From positions 1-64,000 of the forward strand of contig NZ_JAGIKZ010000009.1 in NCBI RefSeq assembly GCF_017874625.1: a DNA stretch of 64,000 bases. The letters are read 5' to 3'. The stretch's first letter is position 1. Each line of letters starts with the position of its first letter. This DNA is from Cytobacillus eiseniae (GTDB lineage: Bacteria > Bacillota > Bacilli > Bacillales > Cytobacillaceae). The notes under the pieces are model-generated. The model ran no database searches, was not told the origin of the DNA, and saw nothing but the letters and a program-made list of their open reading frames with translations. Below, in pieces: positions 27,960 through 37,292 of the stretch. A program made the translations under genes and the position numbers.

Positions 27960-29573
27960 CTATTGTTTTTCATGTGCTAACAAAAGATGCGTTAATAATT
28001 TTGGCAGCTGTTCGAAAGCAAATGGCAAATAGAGACGTTCGGTGTTTTTATGTGCATCTCTGCCAATTGGGCCAACATTAATAACTGGCGCTGTTAGCTT
28101 AGCCATTTCATGAAAGGGAATCGCATAAAGCTCTTTCCCACCAGGCAAATTCGTATCATAGCGTTGCATATCAGCAAGCGATCCTTGCAGACCCGCATAA
28201 CTTAAATCACATATTCCATTAAAATATTCAACAGGAAGCAATTCATAACTAAATTGTTCATCTGAATATTGAATGATTTCTTCTGAAAGCTCCCGAATCA
28301 CTCGGTTGTCGCTTGAGTTGACTGCCGGATAATATGGAGGGGCATAGAATAAAACAATCATTGGACCAAGCTCTTGAGAGAGAATCGCCAATTGATCCAC
28401 AACTTGAATCGATTGTTCCCGACTGTCTCCGATTGATTGGGAAATAACAGACTGTTCTAGCTTTGTAATATATTCATCGCCCATTTTCTCACAGGCATAT
28501 GCTCGTAATTCTTCATAAAGAAGAACTTTTATTGTTGGCAGCTGACTTGAATCAAGCTGGAAAACATCATACTTATCCTTCATGAACACTTCCATTTTCC
28601 TTGCGGATGATTGAGCAATCTTCTTCATTTGCGTCATGACATCTGCCGCATTTCTTTTCATTAATAATAAATTATACAAGCTGACCGAACGATGAGGAAT
28701 TTGTGTAGTATAGTCCTTCTTTAAATCCCGTTGCCATAATAATGTTGGCGGAGGGCTTACTTGTCCGTTTACCTCCTCACAAAGGACTTCATTCCATTCG
28801 ATATCATTTGTCAGCATCGATGTCATCCAGGCCGCATTGATTCCTGATAATGGTTCGCCTACATGTGTCTCTTTCCCAAAGCAAAGAGCAGCTGGCATGA
28901 TCTTTCCAATTGTCCCTGTATAAAAATAATAATTCTTATCTTGGGGTTCTAATGCAAACATCGGTTCAGAGTTAAGAAACAAAGTGTAATTTAAATGATG
29001 CTCTTCCGCCATTTCAAGCAGTTTAGGAACAGCTTCCCGCATCCCGACTGAGTTCACTTCTTCATCTGGTACCGTTAATAAAAGCAGATTCATCTTCCAT
29101 TGTTCAGAAGCTGCTCTTTCAAGCAAGGACATATGCTGAACAAGGCCGCACTTCATATCCATCACACCACGTCCGAAAAGCCATTTCTTGCTCTCTAAAT
29201 CTTCGCGCGCATCAAGTGGAAATTCATCACTTCGCTCAAAAAGAGCCTCCGTTAACTCCATCGGCTGAAAAGCAAGATGCTTTAAATCCCCATAATCCTC
29301 CACATTTACAACATCAAAATGGCTAATCATGACAACTGTTTTACTTGCTTCATCATGTTTGTACAAGGCCGTTAAGAATGACCTGCCATCCGTTGTTAAA
29401 TGATTCGTAATAAGTGATGAATTTTCATTAAAATAAGGGATTTGCTTTAGGTGGTGCTCCACTCTTAAAGGGAATTGAATTTCTGCTTCTGATAATGAAA
29501 TACTGCCAATTGAAACAAGATCATTTAATAGATTGAGCATTTGCTCGGCTGTTTGCATCGTCTGATTTCCCAT
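27960..29573 (-). CDS. RocB-like M20 family peptidase
   Basis: 537-aa zinc hydrolase of the M20 family. Visible ligands: SHFDVV near residue 84, GRGVMDMKCG near 135 and VPDEEVNSVG near 167. It resembles RocB of the B. subtilis arginine/ornithine catabolic operon in length and layout (about 560 aa), but no other roc gene is near. It could hydrolyse an N-acyl amino acid or a dipeptide; the substrate is not known. GTG/ATG-rich start region: AAGGAGCC before the ATG at 29573. Confidence 0.8.
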   Translation of the reverse strand: MGNQTMQTAEQMLNLLNDLVSIGSISLSEAEIQFPLRVEHHLKQIPYFNENSSLITNHLTTDGRSFLTALYKHDEASKTVVMISHFDVVNVEDYGDLKHLAFQPMELTEALFERSDEFPLDAREDLESKKWLFGRGVMDMKCGLVQHMSLLERAASEQWKMNLLLLTVPDEEVNSVGMREAVPKLLEMAEEHHLNYTLFLNSEPMFALEPQDKNYYFYTGTIGKIMPAALCFGKETHVGEPLSGINAAWMTSMLTNDIEWNEVLCEEVNGQVSPPPTLLWQRDLKKDYTTQIPHRSVSLYNLLLMKRNAADVMTQMKKIAQSSARKMEVFMKDKYDVFQLDSSQLPTIKVLLYEELRAYACEKMGDEYITKLEQSVISQSIGDSREQSIQVVDQLAILSQELGPMIVLFYAPPYYPAVNSSDNRVIRELSEEIIQYSDEQFSYELLPVEYFNGICDLSYAGLQGSLADMQRYDTNLPGGKELYAIPFHEMAKLTAPVINVGPIGRDAHKNTERLYLPFAFEQLPKLLTHLLLAHEKQ

Positions 29574-29603
29574 TGCATGATGGCTCCTTCACCAATTCTT
29601 TGT

Positions 29604-30536
29604 TTAAATTCCTACACTTTTGCCTTTCTTCCATTTTGACTCCAGCTTAATATAGTATTTTGTTTTCGAGAGAGTAAAGATCGAAATCGCTGTCCATATA
29701 AACATAAATGCAATAAGATGAATTTTTGTAAATGGCTCATGATAAATAAACACACCTAGAATTAATGTCAATGTTGGTGCAATAAATTGTAAGAATCCTA
29801 GAGTAGACATCGGAATTTTCTGTGCCCCTTTTGCAAAATAAAGAAGGGGAACGGCTGTTGCTGCCCCTGCACCGATTAATAATAAATCCGTTCCAGCTGA
29901 CACAGCTAAAAAAGATTGTGAGCCGTTCATAAATAACACAATCATATAAATGAATGCAATCGGAGCAACAACAAGTGTTTCTAGTGTTAGGCCGATCGCC
30001 GAATCTACTTTCACCATTTTCTTCATTAAACCGTATAAACCAAATGATAATGCTAGAAAGATAGAAATCCACGGAAACTTCCCGTATGAAATCGTTAAGA
30101 CGAGCACACCTATGAATGCTATTCCAAATGAGGCATACTGTGCCAAAGACAGCCTCTCTCTAAATACGATCATCCCAAGGATGACACTGACTAACGGATT
30201 AATATAATAGCCGAGGCTTGCTTCAATTAAATGCTCGGAATTAACGGCCCATATATAGATGAACCAATTACAGCTTACAAGAAGAGAAGCAATCACCAAC
30301 ACTAATAACTGTTTTTTATTCGTACGAAAATGAATAATTGTTTGAATAAATCCTCCCCATTTTCTAGTAAAAAGCAGTACAGCTGCCATAAAGAAAAAAG
30401 ACCAAAAAATTCGATTAGCTAAAATTTCATCTGCATTTACATGTTGGATAAGCTTCCAATAGATTGGCAATAATCCCCATAAAAAATACGAAAATCCTGC
30501 ATAAATAATTCCCATATGTACTTCATTATTCTTCAT
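29604..30536 (-). CDS. rarD: RarD family EamA transporter
   Basis: About 310 aa, ten predicted membrane helices in two EamA repeats. The RarD-type start GIIYAGFSYFLWGLLPIYWK and NSEHLIEASLGYYINPLVSV stretch support the subfamily. Probable export of small metabolites; the substrate is unknown. GAGG lies 9 nt before the ATG at 30536; nearby TTG (30551) and ATG (30542) are less well placed. It precedes the RocB-like gene by 30 nt and the two may be co-transcribed. Confidence 0.82.
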   Translation of the reverse strand: MKNNEVHMGIIYAGFSYFLWGLLPIYWKLIQHVNADEILANRIFWSFFFMAAVLLFTRKWGGFIQTIIHFRTNKKQLLVLVIASLLVSCNWFIYIWAVNSEHLIEASLGYYINPLVSVILGMIVFRERLSLAQYASFGIAFIGVLVLTISYGKFPWISIFLALSFGLYGLMKKMVKVDSAIGLTLETLVVAPIAFIYMIVLFMNGSQSFLAVSAGTDLLLIGAGAATAVPLLYFAKGAQKIPMSTLGFLQFIAPTLTLILGVFIYHEPFTKIHLIAFMFIWTAISIFTLSKTKYYIKLESKWKKGKSVGI

Positions 30537-30618
30537 CAGCATGAGCCTCAATTCTTTCTATTATCGAAATATTTATATTATAGATTGAATTGTAAGATGC
30601 TGACAATGTTTATTTTTT

Positions 30619-32229
30619 CTAAATCATTACTTCCATAGCATCATAAACAATTTCTCCACCGATTACCGTTTGAGCGACGGCTACATTCGGAATTTCAACT
30701 GGACTTATTTGAAAAATATCTTCTTCCAATATCGTAAAATCAGCCAAAAAATCTTCCATTATCATGCCACGATTGCATTCATGACTGGCAGCATAAGCAC
30801 TTCCCTTTGTAAATAAGCACACCGCTTCATAAACGGTTAAAGCTTCACTTTGACCGTACACTCTTTTCTTAGATTCATCGATATTCGTCCTCGTTACAGC
30901 TGCATGAATGCCAAGAAGCGGGTTTAACGGTTCAATTGGGGCGTCTGATCCACCAGCACACGGCAGTCCTTCAGTTAATAATGTTTTCCAGGCATAACAA
31001 TAATCCATGTGCTCCTGACCGATCCGATCAACGACCCATGGGAAATCAGAAGCAAGAAATCTTGGCTGGATATCAAGAATAAGCGGCAATTTCTTCGCAC
31101 GCTGGATTAGCTCCTTACGTAAGATTTGGGCATGAATAAGCCGATCTCTTCCTGGTCCTGTCATAGGATGTTTTTCAATAGCATCCAACACCATTTCAAA
31201 TGCCAAATCACCAATGGCATGAACGGCAACAGGCAGCTTATAAGCTCGGGCCTTTTCAAGAAGGGCATCTAATTGCTGCTGTGTAAAGATGGCAACCCCT
31301 GATGTCGAAGGGTCATCGGCATACGGATGACTGAGCAATGCTGTTCTTCCACCTAAAGCTCCGTCAGCAAAAATTTTCATTGCACCAAATTCAATCCATT
31401 CATTTCCACTTAAAAAGTGTTCTCCAGACTGAAGCATTTCATCAACAACCTCATGATGGACAAGAAGATGTGCTCGAAAAAGCTGCCCTTCTTCCTCAAT
31501 CACTTGCTTGAACGCCTGAAAAGTCTTATCATAGCCGCCGTAATAATTTAAATCTTCCGTATGCGCACCAACTATGCCTAATGAATGCGCATCTTTAATC
31601 GCTGCACGGAGAGCCTTAACTAAATCATCTTTTGAGACTTCAGGAAGAACTTGAAACACTAATTCCTGGGCTTGGTCTTTGAGAAGGCCATTAAGCTTTC
31701 CATCCCCTTCCTTTTCAATGACTCCACCTTCTGGATTTTCTGTCTCTTCATCAATAGATGCTTTTTTTAACGCAAGCGTATTTACCACAATTGCATGTCG
31801 GCACACCCTCTTAAGCAATACTGGATGATCGGGTACAACCGCATCTAATTCGTTTAATGTAATCGGGTCAGGCTGATCCCATAGATTCTCATTCCAGCCC
31901 TCTCCAACCACCCATTCCCCTCCTTCCACATTTGCTGCGTAGCTTTTGACGTTTTGAAGGACTTCTTCTCTCGAATGACACGTAGATAAATCTAGGCGAA
32001 TCAACTTTTGACCATGCCCAATTATATGCATATGACTGTCTGTCAATCCTGGCAGCATTGTTCTTCCTTTCAAGTCTACTCTAAGCTTTATTTCATCTTT
32101 ATATGTTTCTTCAAGTGCTTGAATCGTATCAATTGCTATAATTTTATTTCCTTTTGTAAAAACGGCTTCTGCTTGATCCTTTTCTTCCTGTAGTGTATAA
32201 ATTGAGCCACCATACCAGATTGTCCCCAT
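30619..32229 (-). CDS. ytcJ: amidohydrolase YtcJ
   Basis: 536-aa amidohydrolase-3 family protein. Metal-binding DSHMHIIGHG near residue 64, catalytic features ADGALGGRTALL near 290, AVHAIGDLAFEMVL near 335 and SDAPIEPLNPLLGI near 450. Related to N-substituted formamide deformylases; the substrate in Bacillus is unknown. GAGGGG and ATG at 32229 mark the start. A type A repeat lies immediately upstream, between ytcI's terminator and this gene. Confidence 0.88.
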   Translation of the reverse strand: MGTIWYGGSIYTLQEEKDQAEAVFTKGNKIIAIDTIQALEETYKDEIKLRVDLKGRTMLPGLTDSHMHIIGHGQKLIRLDLSTCHSREEVLQNVKSYAANVEGGEWVVGEGWNENLWDQPDPITLNELDAVVPDHPVLLKRVCRHAIVVNTLALKKASIDEETENPEGGVIEKEGDGKLNGLLKDQAQELVFQVLPEVSKDDLVKALRAAIKDAHSLGIVGAHTEDLNYYGGYDKTFQAFKQVIEEEGQLFRAHLLVHHEVVDEMLQSGEHFLSGNEWIEFGAMKIFADGALGGRTALLSHPYADDPSTSGVAIFTQQQLDALLEKARAYKLPVAVHAIGDLAFEMVLDAIEKHPMTGPGRDRLIHAQILRKELIQRAKKLPLILDIQPRFLASDFPWVVDRIGQEHMDYCYAWKTLLTEGLPCAGGSDAPIEPLNPLLGIHAAVTRTNIDESKKRVYGQSEALTVYEAVCLFTKGSAYAASHECNRGMIMEDFLADFTILEEDIFQISPVEIPNVAVAQTVIGGEIVYDAMEVMI

Positions 32230-32264
32230 TTAAAGATCCCCTCTTTCCATTTTCTTTTACTATA

Positions 32265-32470
32265 ACAAATGCGCAGGCGCCTTGAACATCGCCGTACAAA
32301 CTGGATAACTGCGACTGAAATAAAGGAAACACGGTGAGCGTGAGCGATACCGTGCTTGACTTATTGTAGGGAGCAGTACTGAAGTTTGATAGGCGATAGG
32401 CGCCGAAGCTGGACGTAGATTAAACTACTCATAAAGTTATACATAACGTGCGATTTTATCGTTTCCTAAA
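32265..32470 (+). repeat. type A modular repeat, copy A2
   Basis: About 206 bp, ACAAATGCGCAGGCGCC to TTTCCTAAAT, on the + strand although both neighbours (ytcI, ytcJ) are on the minus strand. Tail sequence TTATACATA (32437-32445) is one base from the DnaA-box form. ACAAAAATGC follows the 3' end, resembling the ACAAATGC at the 5' border; the ytcI terminator starts 8 nt later. Confidence 0.9.
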
Positions 32471-32477
32471 TGATAAC

Positions 32478-32507
32478 AAAAATGCAGACGAAAGCCTTCG
32501 TCTGCAC
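32478..32507 (-). terminator. ytcI terminator
   Basis: TGCAGACGAA/TTCGTCTGCA stem, TTTTTG on the minus strand, directly behind ytcI. Confidence 0.85.
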
Positions 32508-32514
32508 TCCACTA

Positions 32515-34104
32515 TTATTCGTTCTGTGCAGCTATTTTTAATTCATTATTTCGAAGTTCAATTCTGCGAATTTTTCCAGAGGTTGTTTTTGGCAGTTCCT
32601 CTAAAAACTCAATTTTCCTTGGGTATTTGTATGGCGCTGTAAGTTCCTTTACATGCTCTTGAAGGTTCTTAATTAAGTCTGGCTCGCTTTCTTTCACTCC
32701 TTCTTGTAATACGATAAAGGCTTTCACGACGTATCCTCTTACTTCATCAGGGCTTGCTACAACCGCACACTCTTTGACAGCAGGATGTTTGACGAGAGCA
32801 TCTTCTACTTCAAATGGCCCGATCGTATAACCAGAGCTAATGATAATATCATCCCCCCGCCCTTCAAACCAAAAGTATCCATCCTCATCCATTTTTGCGC
32901 GATCCCCTGTTATATAATAATCTCCTCGGAATTGCATCGCCGTTCTTTCCGCATCTTTATAATAATTTTTGAAAAGAGCGGGTGTTTCAAGATGAACAGC
33001 GATGTCTCCCACTTCATTCACCCCACATGGCACGCCTAATTCATTTACGATTTCTACACGATTGCCTGGTGTCGGTTTTCCCATTGAACCTGCCTTTAAC
33101 TTCATTCCTTTTGTGACACCGACAAGCAATGTATTTTCCGTCTGACCATAGCCATCGCGAACATCCACATCAAAATTCTTCTTAAATATATCAATGACTT
33201 CACGATTTAATGGTTCTCCTGCTGATACCGCACTGCGAAGTTGAGGAAGCTTATATTCATGAAGATGATCGGTTTTTGCCATGATTCTGTACTCTGTCGG
33301 TGTGCAGCATAATACATTTACTTTATAATCACTTAGCAGCTGTAAATATTTCTTCGGCTCAAATTTCCCATTGTAGACAAACCCTGTCGCACCTGTTCCA
33401 AGGACTGATAGGAACGGGCTCCAAATCCATTTTTGCCAGCCTGGACCTGCCGTTGCCCAGACAGTGTCTCTATCTTCAATGCATAACCAGTTCGGAGCAG
33501 CCGCTCGCAAATGAGCAAAAGCCCATCCATGCGTATGAACGACCCCTTTAGGATTCCCAGTTGTTCCAGATGTGTAAGAAAGGAATGCCATATCCCCTTG
33601 ATTCGTGTCAGCTATAGGATAATCTTCAGAAGCTTGGATCATCTCTCCTTCTAAATCAATCCAACTCTCCGCCTGACCACCAATTACAAATTTCGGAAGA
33701 TTCCCTGCTTCATTTATTTGCGAAAACTGTTCTGCATATGGATAGTAGCTGACGATCCCTTTTACATCCCCATGTGTAATTCTGTATTGAAGATCCTTTG
33801 GCCTAAGCATTTCAGAACTCGGAATCACAACTAATCCTGCTTTCAATGCAGCCACATACACTTCGTATGCTTCAATTAGTCGTGGCACAATAATTAACAC
33901 GACATCTCCTTTTTGCAACCCATTTTTCGCAAAAACATTGCTGATCTTATTCGCATGATTCAGTAGCTTACGATATGTAATTTCCTTTTTATTGCCTTGT
34001 TCATCTTCCCATCTAATCGCCATTCTATTAGGGTCAGAGGCAAAGCGCTCCATTTCAGATACTAGATTATACTTTTCGGGTGCTAATAGATCTTCTCGTT
34101 TCAT
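32515..34104 (-). CDS. ytcI: acyl-CoA synthetase YtcI (AMP-forming)
   Basis: 529-aa adenylate-forming enzyme that activates an acyl substrate with ATP and CoA. P-loop-like motif FLSYTSGTTGNPKGV near residue 180, GYGQTEN near 318, YYITGDRA near 405 and the C-terminal KTTSGKIRR near 510 with the catalytic lysine. Closest to medium-chain acyl-CoA synthetases; the acid is not identified. GAGGGGGAA precedes the ATG. Related to AcsA at 54835 but not a recent duplicate. Confidence 0.88.
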   Translation of the reverse strand: MKREDLLAPEKYNLVSEMERFASDPNRMAIRWEDEQGNKKEITYRKLLNHANKISNVFAKNGLQKGDVVLIIVPRLIEAYEVYVAALKAGLVVIPSSEMLRPKDLQYRITHGDVKGIVSYYPYAEQFSQINEAGNLPKFVIGGQAESWIDLEGEMIQASEDYPIADTNQGDMAFLSYTSGTTGNPKGVVHTHGWAFAHLRAAAPNWLCIEDRDTVWATAGPGWQKWIWSPFLSVLGTGATGFVYNGKFEPKKYLQLLSDYKVNVLCCTPTEYRIMAKTDHLHEYKLPQLRSAVSAGEPLNREVIDIFKKNFDVDVRDGYGQTENTLLVGVTKGMKLKAGSMGKPTPGNRVEIVNELGVPCGVNEVGDIAVHLETPALFKNYYKDAERTAMQFRGDYYITGDRAKMDEDGYFWFEGRGDDIIISSGYTIGPFEVEDALVKHPAVKECAVVASPDEVRGYVVKAFIVLQEGVKESEPDLIKNLQEHVKELTAPYKYPRKIEFLEELPKTTSGKIRRIELRNNELKIAAQNE

Positions 34105-34217
34105 TCTGTTTCCCCCTCGTAAAGTAAGTGAACAGATGTCTGATCATGAAGTATTATCTTTACAATCATTATACTAAATTATCGGAAGATTTTAAATTGT
34201 TATTTTGACATATAATA

Positions 34218-34243
34218 AGGGACAGGAATTAATTCCTGCCCCT
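34218..34243 (-). terminator. sspA terminator
   Basis: GGGCAGGAATTAATTCCTGTCCC palindrome behind sspA with a moderately T-rich tail. Confidence 0.7.
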
Positions 34244-34267
34244 TGTAGCCATATTATTTATTTTTTA

Positions 34268-34474
34268 TTATTTACCATATCCAGCTAGTTGTTGTTGAGC
34301 TGTTTGAACTAAACGTTTTGTAATTTCTCCACCAACTGAACCGTTAGCACGAGAAGTTGTATCTGCACCTAAGTTAACACCGAACTCAGAAGCAATTTCA
34401 TATTTCATTTGGTCTAGAGCTTGTTGTACTCCTGGAACTAGAAGCTGATTTGAGTTGCTGTTGTTGTTTGCCAT
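34268..34474 (-). CDS. sspA: alpha/beta-type small acid-soluble spore protein
   Basis: 68-aa DNA-binding protein that coats forespore DNA and gives UV resistance. Typical blocks [26 protein letters not shown] and [16 protein letters not shown] (in pieces) are present, including the FGV protease-cleavage region between E and F. AAGGAGGTGA lies before the ATG at 34474; the frame upstream has no other ribosome binding site. A sigma-G-like promoter upstream predicts forespore expression. Placement next to thiI matches B. subtilis sspA. Confidence 0.96.
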   Translation of the reverse strand: MANNNSNSNQLLVPGVQQALDQMKYEIASEFGVNLGADTTSRANGSVGGEITKRLVQTAQQQLAGYGK

Positions 34475-34498
34475 GTGATGTTCACCTCCTTGTGAGTA

Positions 34499-34528
34499 TA
34501 GAATGTGTAGAATCACATGGCCGTATTC
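34499..34528 (-). promoter_or_regulatory. sigma-G-type promoter of sspA
   Basis: On the minus strand GAATA, an 18-nt spacer and CATTCTA agree fully with the forespore sigma-G consensus GMATR-N18-CATNMTA, 25 nt upstream of the start codon. Confidence 0.8.
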
Positions 34529-34578
34529 AATTTTTTATTGGTAATTGTTGCATAGGAATCCAGTGTACGCCAGATTTA

Positions 34579-35784
34579 TTAGAATAAGTCACTAACCTCA
34601 TTTTCTTCTACAGATTTCGGAGCGATTGTTATCACTTCTGTATCTTCTACTGCTTGAGTAATAAGTGTATCAAAATCAATTTTGCTCTCGAAGTATTGCA
34701 CCTTTTCTTTTTTCGGTTTTGTTTTCGGTGAAGCAGGAACAAAGACGGTGCAGCAATCCTCAAATGGTCGATTGGAAATATCGAATGTATCGAGCATTTG
34801 CGCCAGATCGATAATTTCATTTTTATCCATCGTAATTAACGGACGAAGGATCGGTGTATTTGTGACATCATTAATGGCATACATGCTTTCAAGTGTCTGG
34901 CTTGCAACCTGACCTAGGCTTTCACCGGTAATAATGGCCAGCCCATCGTTTCTCTTTCGAATTTCATCTGTAATTTTGAGCATGAGCCGTCTTGTCGTTG
35001 TCATTGAATAATTTTCAGGAACTTTCTGCTGGATAAGCTGTTGTATAGCAGTAAATGGAACTATATGCAATTTAACTGCTCCACTTATATTCGCTAACTT
35101 TTCCGATAGATCAAGCACCTTCTGTTTTGAACGCTCACTTGTAAATGGAGGGCTATAGAAATGAACTGCTTCAATTTCGACCCCTCTTTTCATTGATAGG
35201 TAGCCTGCAACCGGGCTATCGATTCCACCAGATAGCATGAGCATGCCTTTCCCACTTGAACCTACAGGAAGCCCACCAGCACCCAATATATTTTCACAAG
35301 AAAAATAAACAGCTTCATGTCGAATTTCAATTTGCAGATTAATATCCGGTTTTTTCACATCAACTTTTAAACCAGGGATGTTCGTTAATAAATGTGCTCC
35401 AAATAGTTGATTAACTCCATTTGTATCTAAGTGATACCTTTTATCTGATCTTTTCGTTGTAATCTTAAATGTATTTCCCTCTTGATAAATTCTTTGAAAC
35501 AGGCTTAGGGCTGCATCCTTCATATTTTCAATTTCTTTATCTGTTTTAATCGCCGGGCTAAAAGATTGAATGCCAAAAACACCTTTTAGACGTTCAACAA
35601 TTTCCTGTCCATCTTCCCCATTTAAGAGAATGAACATTCTTTCACGAGTTGCCTCAATCTCTATCTGTTCAAAATCCCGTAAAACTTTTTTAATATTTCT
35701 TCTTAACTTATATATAAATACTTTTCGGTTTTTTCCTTTTGTTGATAATTCTCCATAACGAATAAGTATACGATCATAATTCAT
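34579..35784 (-). CDS. thiI: tRNA 4-thiouridine synthase ThiI
   Basis: Transfers sulfur to U8 of tRNA and to the thiazole pathway. N-terminal ferredoxin-like and THUMP domains (about 1-165), then the PP-loop MLSGGIDSPVAGYL near residue 183. There is no C-terminal rhodanese domain, as usual in Bacillus (401 aa). Sulfur comes from the partner desulfurase encoded just upstream; the start codon is 1 nt past its stop, so the pair is coupled. Confidence 0.96.
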   Translation of the reverse strand: MNYDRILIRYGELSTKGKNRKVFIYKLRRNIKKVLRDFEQIEIEATRERMFILLNGEDGQEIVERLKGVFGIQSFSPAIKTDKEIENMKDAALSLFQRIYQEGNTFKITTKRSDKRYHLDTNGVNQLFGAHLLTNIPGLKVDVKKPDINLQIEIRHEAVYFSCENILGAGGLPVGSSGKGMLMLSGGIDSPVAGYLSMKRGVEIEAVHFYSPPFTSERSKQKVLDLSEKLANISGAVKLHIVPFTAIQQLIQQKVPENYSMTTTRRLMLKITDEIRKRNDGLAIITGESLGQVASQTLESMYAINDVTNTPILRPLITMDKNEIIDLAQMLDTFDISNRPFEDCCTVFVPASPKTKPKKEKVQYFESKIDFDTLITQAVEDTEVITIAPKSVEENEVSDLF

Positions 35785-35785
35785 T

Positions 35786-36928
35786 TCAATTCATAACCTT
35801 TCTTAGCCTAATGACAGCTTCTTTAATCTCTTCTACTAATTTCTTCGCCTCATCTAATGTATTGTCATAAGCAAGGCTAATGCGAATCGAACTTAATGCC
35901 TCATCCTCTGGAACACCCATTGCAAGGAGCGTACTGCTTGCTTTCTGTGTTTTAGATGAGCATGCACTTGTTGTCGATACATATATTTCCTTTTCTTCAA
36001 GTGCGTGGACAAATACTTCTGCCTTGAACCCTTTAATTGAAAAATTAATAATATGTGGCGCTGATTGTAAATGCGGGGAATGAATTTGTACCCCCTCTAT
36101 CATTTCCAATTTTGTCCTAATAAAATCTTTTATTTCAGCCATTCTATTTTGATTTATTTCTTGTTTATCCAATGTAAGCCTTAAAGCTTTTGCCATTGCA
36201 ACCATGCCTGCCACATTCTCCGTGCCACTTCGATGCTTCCATTCCTGGCCCCCGCCTGAGAATAAAGGAGTTATGGTAATGCCTTGTCTCATAAATAAAG
36301 CCCCTGTTCCTTTCAATCCATGAAATTTATGGCCAGATATCGTACACAAATCAATATGATTATCATGTAAGTGAAGCGGAACTTTTCCAATCCCTTGAAC
36401 ATCATCCACATGAAATAGTATCTTTGTATAACGTTTAAGCAGCTGACCGATCTCTTTTATTGGCTGAATAGAACCTATTTCATTGTTTACATGCATAACA
36501 GAGACTAGTATCGTATCATCAGTAATCGCCTTTTCAATATCATGAATACTGACAATCCCATGTTTATTAACAGGGACATACGTAATTCGAAATCCTAATT
36601 CCTTTAGTTGCTCCATCGATTCCCTTACCGAAGGGTGCTCAATCGCGGTTGAAATTATATGTCGACCTCTATCTCTATACTTAAGCGCCGTTCCTTTAAT
36701 TGCAAGATTATTTCCTTCGGTTCCACCTGAAGTAAAATAAACTTCTCCTTTTTGAACATTTAACAGCTTGGCTATTTGCTCTCTCGCCTGTAACAATAGT
36801 TGTTCAGCCTGGCCGCCCAACCGATGTAAGGAAGAAGGATTACCATAGAAATCAGTTGAAACTTTATTAAAAGAGGCAAGTGCTTCTTTATATGGTTTTG
36901 TTGTTGCACTATTATCAAAGTAAATCAT
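35786..36928 (-). CDS. nifZ: cysteine desulfurase NifZ (ThiI partner)
   Basis: PLP enzyme releasing sulfur from cysteine as a persulfide. N-terminal MIYFDNSATTKPY, PLP-lysine in SGHKFHGLKGTGALF near residue 200, and the catalytic cysteine in the STTSACSSKTQ loop near 320. About 380 aa. In B. subtilis NifZ is dedicated to ThiI for tRNA s4U8. The ATG at 36928 follows AAGGAGAAG; an upstream extension to 36961 lacks a ribosome binding site. Operon nifZ–thiI. Confidence 0.94.
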   Translation of the reverse strand: MIYFDNSATTKPYKEALASFNKVSTDFYGNPSSLHRLGGQAEQLLLQAREQIAKLLNVQKGEVYFTSGGTEGNNLAIKGTALKYRDRGRHIISTAIEHPSVRESMEQLKELGFRITYVPVNKHGIVSIHDIEKAITDDTILVSVMHVNNEIGSIQPIKEIGQLLKRYTKILFHVDDVQGIGKVPLHLHDNHIDLCTISGHKFHGLKGTGALFMRQGITITPLFSGGGQEWKHRSGTENVAGMVAMAKALRLTLDKQEINQNRMAEIKDFIRTKLEMIEGVQIHSPHLQSAPHIINFSIKGFKAEVFVHALEEKEIYVSTTSACSSKTQKASSTLLAMGVPEDEALSSIRISLAYDNTLDEAKKLVEEIKEAVIRLRKVMN

Positions 36929-37292
36929 TGTCTTCTCCTTCCGATTTAAACCCTTTAGCAACTGTATATCATATCATATTTCCTCTCTCTTTTAAATCCC
37001 CTCATTTTTCCATGGGTACTTTACACATAATAGAGTTGAAAAATTCGAATAATAAATATAAGTTATTTTATTAATTTGATAATATTTTTGGAAAAGATTC
37101 TATTTTGAAAAATTTCAAAAACCCCGTTATATCAACATTTATCATTACTAATTTTGATGAAGAGAGTAAATTCGACATTATCCCAATATATTTAAAATTG
37201 AAACTTTAATAATATTCGACAATTTTTTTAACAATTATGTTAGTATGTAAATGTTCAAAATATTTAGGGGACTGATTCAGGGGGATGAAGTT
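36929..37292. other. AT-rich divergent intergenic region, nifZ / brnQ1
   Basis: 364 bp without a gene. It must hold both divergent promoters. TCGACA (37216-37221) and TG-T-TAGTAT (37239-37246) could form a weak extended -10 promoter for brnQ1, though the 19-bp spacing is long. I see no T-box, riboswitch or good CodY match here. Confidence 0.5.

Noticed and set aside
36929-37292. T-box or other riboswitch upstream of brnQ1
   Set aside because: No GGTGGTACC-like T-box core and no terminator hairpin before the gene.
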